From Bacillus atrophaeus (GTDB lineage Bacteria > Bacillota > Bacilli > Bacillales > Bacillaceae): a stretch of DNA of 64,000 bases. Where the stretch lies: positions 990,207-1,054,206 of the forward strand of contig NZ_LSBB01000020.1 in assembly GCF_001584335.1 (NCBI RefSeq), read 5' to 3'. The notes under the pieces are model-generated. The model ran no database searches. It saw only the letters and a list, made by a program, of their open reading frames with translations, and was not told where the DNA came from. The translations under genes and the position numbers were made by a program. Each line of letters starts with the position of its first letter. The stretch's first letter is position 1. Positions 55,595-64,000 of this stretch are shown here, one piece after another.

Positions 55595-55629
55595 AAACCA
55601 GACAGGAGGTAAAGCCCCCTGTCTGGTTT
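55595..55629 (-). terminator. Terminator of the pps (fengycin) operon
   Basis: AAACCAGACAGG, 11-base loop, CCTGTCTGGTTT: perfect 12-bp arms directly after the ppsE stop. Confidence 0.85.
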
Positions 55630-55638
55630 ATAGGAATC

Positions 55639-58600
55639 TCAGCGATTGTGCGCCGCTGTCTTTTCACCTGTGCCTACGCTTTTTAAAATATCGTGAATGA
55701 TTTCGCCGTTCTGTGATACATATGCCGCTTCGAGCATGTCTTTATGCGCGCCGGCCCCCGTGTATTCGCGGCAGCCTCCTTTAGAGGCCTCATTCCATTT
55801 TTGCAGATCGAAAGCAGGGGTGTCCTTTGGCTGGATGCCTGCTTCGATGAAATGGATGTTTGCATTGATTTGGCCGTCATTTGATAACTGTGCCCAGTAT
55901 TCTTGGTAGTTTTTCTTCTTTTTGATGACAGCTTCTCTGACTGATTCAGGCAAGCGCTGAGCCGCTTCGTCGCAGTCATTGCTGTTGTCGATAGAAGTCA
56001 CACCTTTTCGATAGGCGTCCACTATGATGTAATCGCTGACCTCCAGCCCTCGCTGTTCCATTGCTTGAACTACCTCGAATGCCAAGTTTCCGCCTGCGGA
56101 GTATCCCAAAAGGACATATGGACCTTCAGGCTGTATATCCATTATTGTGTTCACGTATTGTTCAATGCGCTGATCTTCCTCAATAAAATTAAAGCCGTAC
56201 ACAACAGCTTTATGATCCAGGTGTGACGCAAGATCTTTGAAGAAAATGCCGAATCCTGAAATAGGAGGAAAACAGAAAAGGTTTTGCCTGCCGTTTGGAT
56301 TCAGTTTGCTTACCTGTTGATCTTCAGCCGCTGACATCTGTTGAGAATAAAGTTTTTCAGCAAGCTGTTCAATTGTCGGATTCTCAAACAAGAGTTCAAT
56401 CGGTACGTCAATCTGCTGGCTGCTCTTCAATTGATGAATGACTTGAAGAGCTTTGAGTGAATGTCCGCCAAGTTCAAAAAAATCATCCCGAATGCCGATA
56501 TGACGTACGTTAAGTATTGATTGCCACATGTTGACCAGTTCTTGTTCAACCCAGTTTCGCGGCGGTATGATTTCTTTCTGATTAACAGACACACGGTCCG
56601 GAACCGGAAGCGCGCTGCGATTGATTTTTCCGTTTCCGGTAAGCGGCATGCGGTCAAGCCGCACCCAGTGCTGCGGAAGCATATAGTTTGGGAGCGTTGA
56701 TGATAAAGCAGAGCGGATGTCCGCTTCATCTATACCATCATCCCCGACATAATAAGCAAACAGCTGTGTTTCTTCTCCTGTATCTGCGATGGTGACCGCC
56801 GCTTCTTTTACTCCCTCGATTTCCATTAAGCGCGCTTCAATTTCGGCTGGTTCAATTCGCTTTCCGCGTATTTTGATTTGCCGGTCGATCCGGCTGATAT
56901 ATTCCAAATTACCGTCTGGAAGCCATCTGGCTACATCACCTGTACGGTACATTCTCTCTCCTGGTATGTAAGGGTGCGGTTGGAAAGAGGCTGCCGTCAA
57001 ATCAGGCTTGTTCAAATATCCTTTTGCCACGCCGTCCCCGCCGACACATAGCTCACCGGGAACACCGATCGGCTGCAGGCGCCCTCTAGAATCCAGAATG
57101 CAGGCTGAGGAATTACTGATCGGCTTTCCGATCGGGATCGGATTCGCATAATCACGCTTGATTTCAAAATATGTTGAGAATGTTGTATTTTCTGTCGGCC
57201 CGTAAATGTTATACAACGCAAGTTTCGGGCACGCATGTCTGACCGAATTAATGAGAGCTGGCGACAATGCTTCTCCTCCGACATATAACGTGTGCAAATG
57301 GCAGAACATGCCCGGCTGAACCTGTGCCAACTGATTAAAGAGGGCCGTCGTTAAAAATAGCACTGTTATTTTGTTGTCATGCAAATAGGCACTGAAAACA
57401 GCAGGCGTTAACATTGTTGATTTATCAACAACATGCAGGCATGCACCCTTTAACAGGGCCCCGAAGATCTCAAAAGTAACAGCATCGAAGCCGATTGAAC
57501 CGGTCAAAATAAATCGGTCGTTTGTTGAGGCTGCTGTGTAATTGCTGTTGCATACAAGCGAAACGACATTACGGTGAGTGATCATTACCCCTTTAGGCCG
57601 CCCTGTTGAACCGGAAGTATACATGATATAGGCCAAATCATCAGGGGTGTGCCTCACATTTACGGGTTCACTGTTTTCGTTAAGAGACGCCTCTGCATCG
57701 GCAATGATAACTTTTCTTGGGAAGTCAATGTCTGCCTGCATTCCTTTTTGCATAATGAGCATGGCTGCTTCGCTTTCTTCAAGCATATAGACAAGCCGCT
57801 CCGGCGGGAGTTCCGCATCCAGCGGCAGATAGGTTCCGCCGGCCTTTAAAACAGCTAGAATACTGATGATGAGTTCGGGAGAATGCTTTGCCAAGATTCC
57901 CGCTATTCCGCTTTTCCCTAGGCCATTTTCAAGTAGCTGACGGGATAATGCATCTGATTTTTCGTCAAGTTCTCGATATGTCATTGAGGCGTTTCCTGAG
58001 ACGAGTGCCGTATGCTTCGGTGTCTTTTCTGCTTGCTCCCGAAACAGCTCGATGATGGTCTTGTCCTTTGGATAATCGGTCTTCGTATGATTGAACTGCT
58101 CGATCATACGGGCCTTCTCTTTAGCATCGAGTACACAAATGTCAGCAGCAGGAATATCTGTATTCTCCGCAACACAGCGTAAAGCTTGTGTAAGATGATC
58201 GCGAACGCAGGCTATCCATGCAGGATCAAATACGTGCGAATTATAGCTGAACTTGATGATGAGTTCGTCACCGGGAGCGATAACGAGATTAAAGTTGTAT
58301 CCCGATTGCTCTGACACTTTTACATTTTCTATTTCGAAAGGCGCATCAGCATGTCCCGCTGAGTCTGCCACTTTTTGTTGTAAGGGATAATTTTCAAAGA
58401 CGATGATATGGTCAATTAATTCTTGCTTCAAAGCAGTTTTTGACTGGATATCATATAAAGGTTGAAAACTGAAGTGCTCAGCGTCCAGCATATTTTGCTG
58501 GCAGCGTCTAAGCAGCTCGGAAAATGTATCTCCTTCCGCTGTCTTGATACGCACCGGCACTGTATTAATAAACAGGCCGATCATGGTTTCAACTCCCGCG

Positions 58601-59466
58601 ATCTCTGAAGGCCTCCCTGATACCACAGCGCCGAAGACAACATCGTCCGTTCGGTTATAGCGCTGCAGCAGCACTCCCCATATGGTCTGCATGAGTGTAG
58701 CAAGTGTAGATTCGTGTTGTTTGGCGATTGATTTTAGTTTACCCGTCAGCTCTTGATCCAGTGCGAATGTCAGCTCTTCGCGCCGGTATCCTTCTTGAAT
58801 CTCACGGTCAGTAACTCGGGGCAGCGGTGAAGGAGTGCCGTAGTTTTCTAAATATGTTTTCCAATAAGCCGCTGCTTCCTCCTTGTCTTGATCTGCCAGC
58901 CAAGAAATATAAGTGCTGTAGGGCCGGACCGGCTCCAATGATATGGTGTTGCCGGAATGGATAGATTGATAGAAATGCATAAATTCCTGCAAGACGATTC
59001 CAAGACACCAGCCGTCCATTAAAATATGGTGGTGGCTCCAAACGCAGATATGCTTCTTGTCATCTAGTTTTAATAGAGAGATTCGCATAAGTGTATCTTT
59101 TTGCAAATCAAACCCTTTCGCCTTGTCTTTTTCCTTGAACCGCTCAATAAAGCTGTGCTGCTCTGTTTTTGACAGGTGCGAAATATCCTCATTGCAGACA
59201 ACCAATTGCCGATCCTCCAGAACAACCTGCCGGGGCCCCGTCAAATTCGGGACATGCGGCAGGAAGACCGATCTGAATATGTCATGCCGGCTGACGACTT
59301 TTTGTATGCTGCGCTGAAACCAATCATAATTGAGGCTTCCTTTTATCGTGAAGAGCGACTGTTCGATATAAGCTTCCTCTTTTTCATGCAAGAAGGAATG
59401 AAAAAGCATTCCTTCCTGCATGTGAGACAGAGGATAAATATTTTTGATTTTTTTGGTTTTATCCAT
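55639..59466 (-). CDS. ppsE: PpsE (FenB), plipastatin/fengycin synthetase subunit 5
   Basis: 1275 residues, one module: condensation domain (about 8-440, HHHILMDGW near 147), adenylation domain (about 465-960, [36 protein letters not shown]), carrier domain ([12 protein letters not shown], phosphopantetheine Ser near 1005), thioesterase (about 1040-1260, [12 protein letters not shown] near 1120). It adds the last residue, Ile by family knowledge, and releases and cyclises the lipopeptide. The N-terminal [20 protein letters not shown] is a COM acceptor for PpsD. 31 bases after ppsD. Confidence 0.94.
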   Translation of the reverse strand: MDKTKKIKNIYPLSHMQEGMLFHSFLHEKEEAYIEQSLFTIKGSLNYDWFQRSIQKVVSRHDIFRSVFLPHVPNLTGPRQVVLEDRQLVVCNEDISHLSKTEQHSFIERFKEKDKAKGFDLQKDTLMRISLLKLDDKKHICVWSHHHILMDGWCLGIVLQEFMHFYQSIHSGNTISLEPVRPYSTYISWLADQDKEEAAAYWKTYLENYGTPSPLPRVTDREIQEGYRREELTFALDQELTGKLKSIAKQHESTLATLMQTIWGVLLQRYNRTDDVVFGAVVSGRPSEIAGVETMIGLFINTVPVRIKTAEGDTFSELLRRCQQNMLDAEHFSFQPLYDIQSKTALKQELIDHIIVFENYPLQQKVADSAGHADAPFEIENVKVSEQSGYNFNLVIAPGDELIIKFSYNSHVFDPAWIACVRDHLTQALRCVAENTDIPAADICVLDAKEKARMIEQFNHTKTDYPKDKTIIELFREQAEKTPKHTALVSGNASMTYRELDEKSDALSRQLLENGLGKSGIAGILAKHSPELIISILAVLKAGGTYLPLDAELPPERLVYMLEESEAAMLIMQKGMQADIDFPRKVIIADAEASLNENSEPVNVRHTPDDLAYIMYTSGSTGRPKGVMITHRNVVSLVCNSNYTAASTNDRFILTGSIGFDAVTFEIFGALLKGACLHVVDKSTMLTPAVFSAYLHDNKITVLFLTTALFNQLAQVQPGMFCHLHTLYVGGEALSPALINSVRHACPKLALYNIYGPTENTTFSTYFEIKRDYANPIPIGKPISNSSACILDSRGRLQPIGVPGELCVGGDGVAKGYLNKPDLTAASFQPHPYIPGERMYRTGDVARWLPDGNLEYISRIDRQIKIRGKRIEPAEIEARLMEIEGVKEAAVTIADTGEETQLFAYYVGDDGIDEADIRSALSSTLPNYMLPQHWVRLDRMPLTGNGKINRSALPVPDRVSVNQKEIIPPRNWVEQELVNMWQSILNVRHIGIRDDFFELGGHSLKALQVIHQLKSSQQIDVPIELLFENPTIEQLAEKLYSQQMSAAEDQQVSKLNPNGRQNLFCFPPISGFGIFFKDLASHLDHKAVVYGFNFIEEDQRIEQYVNTIMDIQPEGPYVLLGYSAGGNLAFEVVQAMEQRGLEVSDYIIVDAYRKGVTSIDNSNDCDEAAQRLPESVREAVIKKKKNYQEYWAQLSNDGQINANIHFIEAGIQPKDTPAFDLQKWNEASKGGCREYTGAGAHKDMLEAAYVSQNGEIIHDILKSVGTGEKTAAHNR

Positions 59467-59497
59467 AGAGTCTGCACCCTCTTTCTTCCCGTATTGA

Positions 59498-62400
59498 TTA
59501 AAGGAGGCTCAGCATATCATTGATATCTTTAAGCGCATCCTCGGTTAGTTCACGATCATCAAAGTCGCTGACGGTTTTCTCAGCTTCTGTTTTGTTTAGA
59601 CAGTGTCTGATCAGCTGCAGTAAATAACGATGACAATTCTCGCAGAGCTTTTCGATTGTTTCTTTATGAAAACGCGCTGTTTCGTATGTCATGTTGAATG
59701 TCAATTTTCCTTCTGCAACCAGAGCGCTGATGTCCAGGGATTGTTCCCGATTCCATGAAGGACTGATGTCTTCTCCGTTTCCTACAGGAGAAAACGTAAA
59801 TGTATCTGGCTCAGGTTCTTGCTGCTTCGTATCATTGCCGATTCCAAATTGACCAAGGTAATTGAAGCTGATGTCCGGTGCATGGCTGAACTTGATGTCT
59901 GCTTTTTCAGGCGGCGTTACATATTTGAGAATGCCGTACCCGAAACCTTTATCCGGTACGCGTCTTAAGGTGTCTTTTGTTGTTTTCAGCATGCGGCTGA
60001 TGGAGTCTTCGCTTTTTTCAGCTGGTGTTTCTGAGTCCAATTTGAGTAATACCGGATAAATAGCCGTAAACCATCCTACAGTGCGGCTGATGTCAAGGCC
60101 GTCTAACACATCTTCACGGCCGTGGCTTTCCAGTAACACTTTGACGGCAGGACGCTCGATCCAGTCCTGTAAAGCTAGGACGGCAGAAGCCAGCAGAAGA
60201 TCTTGAGTATCTGTATTGTAAACCTTGTTGACACGGGTTAGCAGCGCCTCAGTGTCCTCTTCCTTCAATGTGAACGAAACAGTCTCCCGTTTTTCCTTAG
60301 CTGATGTCTGATCCGTGGTCTCTTTTGAGGGCAAGGCTTCAATCTGATATTCTTCCGTTTCTCTCCAATACTCTTTTTGCCGAAGCAGCTGTCTGTTTTC
60401 TGCATATTCGGCGACTTTATCCGTGTATGCTTTGAATGAATCTGTCTTAGGAGGCAGTTTAATGTCCTCTCCATTTAAAGCCTGAGTATACCCGGACGCC
60501 AGATCTTCTAAAATCACACGCCATGAAACACCGTCCACTGTCAGGTGATGAGCTGCAAGAAACAGGAAGTCACCGCCTGCAGTACGGAATAACCCCGCTT
60601 GGAACAACGGCCCTTTCTCTAGGTCCATCCCGTGCTGAATTTTCGCCACATGATTTTTAATAGCCGCTTCGTACCATGCGGGTTCAGTCGGTGATCCGTC
60701 TACCGGTGCCTTTAATTCAATGATCTGAAGTCCGTACAATGCTTCCTCAGACGCACCGATAGGCAAATTGAACTGACTCCAGTTTTCACGTCCGTTTTTC
60801 GGGAAAATTAACCGTAATGCATCATGATGTTCGACAATGGCTTTCAAGGTTTTACGGAGCGTTTCTTCATCCACTGGAGTCTCCCGGTACAGCATGACTG
60901 ACTGGTTGAAATGGTGTTTTTCCTCAAGGTCTTGAGACAGAAACCACTTCTGAACAGGAGACCACTGGACCTCTCCCTCCACGGGGCTTTGGCTGGCATT
61001 TTCCTTGGATGCCCGGATATAGCATGCCAGTTCTTTAATTGTCGGATAACGGAACAAATCTTTAATGGACATTTGTTTTCCGTACCGATGCAGCCGCGCC
61101 GACACCTGTAATGCTTTGATTGAATCTCCTCCGAGTTCGAAAAACGATTCATCCGTTCCGATTCTTTCTGCACCCAGCACTTCTGCCCAGATGTTAGCCA
61201 ATTCTTTTTCCATAGCTGTTTCTGGAGCTTGGAAGCTGCGCTGGGTTTGTCCATCATGTACAGGCTGCGGAAGTGCCCTCCGATCCAGTTTTCCATTTGG
61301 TGACAAGGGAAGAGCGTCCAGTTTTAACAGGAAGGCAGGGATCATATAAGACGGCATGCTGCTTGCCAATGCGGCACGCACGCTTACAACACTTGTTTCC
61401 GGCTCTGTAACGATATATGCGCACAGTTCCATCTGGCCGAGAGACGTTTCACGTGCTAAGACTGCCGCTTCTTTTACTCCGTCTGTGCGGCGCAGGACGG
61501 TCTCAACTTCTTCTATTTCCACTCTGTGCCCTCTGATTTTAATCTGGTCATCCATCCGTCCGATATATTCAAGCGTGCCGTCTGCCTGCCACTTCGCCAT
61601 ATCCCCTGTTCGATACATTCGTTTTCCAGAATGAAAAGGATGCGGAACAAAAGTTTGTTCGGTCAGTTCGGGAAGGTTGACATATCCTCTGGCAAGTCCG
61701 GTTCCTGCAATGCACAATTCCCCGGCGACACCGATCGGCTGCAGATTGTTTCCATCTAAAATATAGACTTGTGTATTGTTTATCGGCTTTCCGATACTTA
61801 TCGTTTTCTGCCGTTCTAAATGTCTCATCGCCGTTGTAGCTACACTGTTTTCTGTCGGTCCATATTCATTGGCAAGCTCTGTATTCGGTGAAATGGCCAA
61901 ACTTCGATCGGTTAATTCCCTGTCTGCGGCTTCGCCTGCCAATGTTACGATTCTAAGCGTCTGAACATCTTCAGGTTTCAATACATCCAAAAGCGCCCTA
62001 TACAGAACCGGAACGATAATCATATGGGTGATGCGATAATACGCAAGATTATGCTTAATGGCGAGTATATCTTTGGCTTCTTCCTCTTCGGGCATCACGA
62101 CTTTCGCTCCTGATAAAAGCGGTGTGAACATGCTGGTGACAAAACCGTCAAATGCAAAGGAAAAGAGCTGAAGCACTGTATCTTCTTCTTGTAAAGCGTA
62201 AGCATTCCTGCGCCATTCGAGGGTATTGGCTATTCCTCTGTGTTCGACCATTACCCCTTTAGGCTGTCCTGTTGTTCCTGATGTGTAAATGATATATGCC
62301 AGGTTGTGAGAATATGAATATTCAGGCAGACGGGAAGCATCATTTTCACACACGTCTTCAAGCAGCAGAACTTCACCTTCATAATCTGCCGGTGCTTTAT

Positions 62401-64000
62401 GGGCCGCAGCACTGACTGTGACTAGCAGTTTTGCGCGGCTGTCACTCAAGATATAATTCTTACGCTCCGCAGGATACTCCGGATCAAGAGGAACATAAGC
62501 GCCGCCAGCTTTCCAGATTCCCAGAATAGCCGCTGTCATGCTGAATGAACGCGGCGCCAATACACCTACCGCTGTGTCCGGGCCTACACCCTTAGTGCGT
62601 AAAGTCCGGGCGATTCTGTTGGACCACTGATCCAGCTCTTGATAAGTAAGTGTTTTTTCACCGCTGACAAGAGCTGTTGCTTCTGGTGTTCTTGCGGCTT
62701 GTGTTTGAAAAAGCTCTTGAAGCGTTTGGTCTTGAACGTTCGTTTCAGTTACGTTATTAAACCCATTCAGCAGCAGGTCTTTCTCCTTCTGGGTAAGGAT
62801 GCTGATGTCCCTCAAAACTGTCTGCGGGCTGTGAGCGATCTCGTGCAGCATGTTCGATAAATGAGATGCCCAGCGCTCTATCGTTTTCTTTTGAAACAGT
62901 GCTGTCGCATATTCAAATTGCAGATGAATTTCTTTGTTTCCTTCAGAAGCTTGCAGCGTTAAATCGAATTTAGATACAGAGTGGGAAGCACCAGCCGGTT
63001 TCAGCTGAAGTCCATCCATTGTCAGCTGCTCATGCTCGATATTCTGCACGACGAGCATTGCATCAAACAGCGGATTGCGGCTTGTATCCCGATAAACGTC
63101 CAACTTTTCGACCAGTTCTTCAAATGGATAATCCTGATGTTCATAAGCTTCCAACGCTGTCTGACGGACTTCCTGCAAATAGTCTGTGAAACCCTTTCCG
63201 CCCTCTGGGCGTGTCCGAAGCGCCAACGTGTTCACAAACATGCCGAGCACAGGTTCAAGGTCTTCATGCGGACGGCCGGCGATCGGCGATCCGACCACAA
63301 TCTCCTCTTGCCCGCTGAGGCGTGACAAAAGAGCTGAGTAGGCCGCAAGAAGCACCATATACAAGGTGCTGCCGTTTTCCCGCGCGAGGCGGTTCAGGCC
63401 GGACGTGACTTCTTGGTCCAGAGTAAATGAGATCTTGTCACCGGCGAAGCTTCGCACCGCCGGACGGGGCTTGTCCGCCGGCAGTTCAAGCACAGGCAGC
63501 TCGCCGCCGAGCTGCTTCAGCCAATAAGATTCCTGCTTCTCATATATGTCGCCTTTTTTGAATTCCTGCTGCCATACGGCGTAATCTTTGTATTGGATGC
63601 GCAGCGGCTCAAGTTTCCGCCCGGCGTACAATTCTCCAAATTCCCGAATGAGCGTATTGACTGAGACGCCGTCAGAAATGATGTGATGCATGTCGACCAA
63701 AAGGACATGCCGCTCGTTTGTTTCTTTTACGAGTCCCGCTCTGAAAAGCGGAGCCTGGCTGAGATCAAAAGGGCGTACAAACGCATCAGCCGAGTTCTCT
63801 TCGGTCACCGTAAACGGCACCTCATGATGGATGTGCTGGACCGGCTCCCCTCCGTTTCCGGTTTCAAAGGACGTCCGGAGCGACTCATGGCGGCTGATCA
63901 GCGCTTGGAAGGCCGTCTCCAGCCGTTTGCGGTCAAGCTTGCCTTCCAGCTCAAGCACCGCAGGCATATTGTAGCCGACACCTCCATCTTCCAGCTGCTG
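59498..64000 (-). CDS. ppsD: PpsD (FenA), plipastatin/fengycin synthetase subunit 4, C-terminal part
   Basis: The frame is open to the window edge, so only the last 1500 residues are seen; the full protein has about 3600. Order: condensation ([17 protein letters not shown]), adenylation ([29 protein letters not shown]), carrier ([12 protein letters not shown]), epimerisation ([27 protein letters not shown]). This is the module for residue 9, D-Tyr in the known product, matching the terminal E domain. The last residues ([12 protein letters not shown]) form the COM donor for PpsE. Confidence 0.94.
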   Translation of the reverse strand, partial: QQLEDGGVGYNMPAVLELEGKLDRKRLETAFQALISRHESLRTSFETGNGGEPVQHIHHEVPFTVTEENSADAFVRPFDLSQAPLFRAGLVKETNERHVLLVDMHHIISDGVSVNTLIREFGELYAGRKLEPLRIQYKDYAVWQQEFKKGDIYEKQESYWLKQLGGELPVLELPADKPRPAVRSFAGDKISFTLDQEVTSGLNRLARENGSTLYMVLLAAYSALLSRLSGQEEIVVGSPIAGRPHEDLEPVLGMFVNTLALRTRPEGGKGFTDYLQEVRQTALEAYEHQDYPFEELVEKLDVYRDTSRNPLFDAMLVVQNIEHEQLTMDGLQLKPAGASHSVSKFDLTLQASEGNKEIHLQFEYATALFQKKTIERWASHLSNMLHEIAHSPQTVLRDISILTQKEKDLLLNGFNNVTETNVQDQTLQELFQTQAARTPEATALVSGEKTLTYQELDQWSNRIARTLRTKGVGPDTAVGVLAPRSFSMTAAILGIWKAGGAYVPLDPEYPAERKNYILSDSRAKLLVTVSAAAHKAPADYEGEVLLLEDVCENDASRLPEYSYSHNLAYIIYTSGTTGQPKGVMVEHRGIANTLEWRRNAYALQEEDTVLQLFSFAFDGFVTSMFTPLLSGAKVVMPEEEEAKDILAIKHNLAYYRITHMIIVPVLYRALLDVLKPEDVQTLRIVTLAGEAADRELTDRSLAISPNTELANEYGPTENSVATTAMRHLERQKTISIGKPINNTQVYILDGNNLQPIGVAGELCIAGTGLARGYVNLPELTEQTFVPHPFHSGKRMYRTGDMAKWQADGTLEYIGRMDDQIKIRGHRVEIEEVETVLRRTDGVKEAAVLARETSLGQMELCAYIVTEPETSVVSVRAALASSMPSYMIPAFLLKLDALPLSPNGKLDRRALPQPVHDGQTQRSFQAPETAMEKELANIWAEVLGAERIGTDESFFELGGDSIKALQVSARLHRYGKQMSIKDLFRYPTIKELACYIRASKENASQSPVEGEVQWSPVQKWFLSQDLEEKHHFNQSVMLYRETPVDEETLRKTLKAIVEHHDALRLIFPKNGRENWSQFNLPIGASEEALYGLQIIELKAPVDGSPTEPAWYEAAIKNHVAKIQHGMDLEKGPLFQAGLFRTAGGDFLFLAAHHLTVDGVSWRVILEDLASGYTQALNGEDIKLPPKTDSFKAYTDKVAEYAENRQLLRQKEYWRETEEYQIEALPSKETTDQTSAKEKRETVSFTLKEEDTEALLTRVNKVYNTDTQDLLLASAVLALQDWIERPAVKVLLESHGREDVLDGLDISRTVGWFTAIYPVLLKLDSETPAEKSEDSISRMLKTTKDTLRRVPDKGFGYGILKYVTPPEKADIKFSHAPDISFNYLGQFGIGNDTKQQEPEPDTFTFSPVGNGEDISPSWNREQSLDISALVAEGKLTFNMTYETARFHKETIEKLCENCHRYLLQLIRHCLNKTEAEKTVSDFDDRELTEDALKDINDMLSLL

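Overview
This 64 kb window is chromosomal DNA from a Bacillus of the B. subtilis group, most likely B. velezensis or B. amyloliquefaciens. The gene order from yndG to the pps operon follows the B. subtilis 168 map (yndGHJ, yndL, yndM, lexA, yneA to yneT, parEC, alsT, xynC, xynD, yngA to yngL, ppsE, ppsD). The proteins differ from 168 at a modest level, and several intergenic blocks differ. Species assignment is inference from synteny and recalled sequence, not from a database search.

Layout. About 1-5.3 kb is an accessory, partly decayed region: the tail of a Tyr/Cys-rich protein, small orphan genes, a DUF1835 protein, a secreted unknown, a GNAT fragment, a poly-gamma-glutamate hydrolase and a DUF1275 membrane protein. 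About 5.4-11.6 kb holds yndGHJ, a second poly-gamma-glutamate hydrolase (yndL), a two-gene operon of a 46-residue membrane peptide plus an SPFH/prohibitin protein behind a textbook SigW-type promoter, a small XRE regulator and yndM. About 11.7-13 kb holds a spore-coat gene pair, a decayed gene and a compact candidate small RNA unit.

About 13-34 kb is the conserved core: the SOS pair lexA/yneA with three LexA boxes, yneB, ynzC, tkt, sirA, yneF, ynzD, ccdA-yneI-yneJ, yneK, cotM, the small spore proteins sspP/sspO/sspN/tlp, aconitase citB with CcpC-type and CodY-like sites, yneN, yneP/Q/R, plsY, yneT, and parE-parC with its own LexA box. alsT follows, with a perfect TnrA/GlnR box over its promoter.

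About 35.9-38.7 kb is a rearranged island: a foreign-looking alpha/beta hydrolase, a decapitated and frameshifted TetR gene, a frameshifted remnant, the C-terminal stump of a sialate-O-acetylesterase-like protein, and a perfect 18-bp inverted repeat. xynC (GH30) and xynD (GH43/CBM6) then give xylan and arabinoxylan breakdown. yngA has been fused by deletion to the remains of yngB.

About 43.4-55.5 kb holds yngC, nrnB and the yngJ-I-H-(BCCP)-G-F-E operon, a leucine/isovaleryl-CoA degradation route (dehydrogenase, carboxylase, hydratase, lyase, acyl-CoA ligase), then yngK and yngL. The window ends in the plipastatin/fengycin synthetase: all of PpsE (C-A-PCP-TE, last residue and cyclisation) and the last module of PpsD (C-A-PCP-E).

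The best candidates for something under-described are the SigW-type promoter with membrane peptide and SPFH protein (9.7-10.8 kb) and the promoter-terminator small RNA unit at 12.84-12.94 kb.
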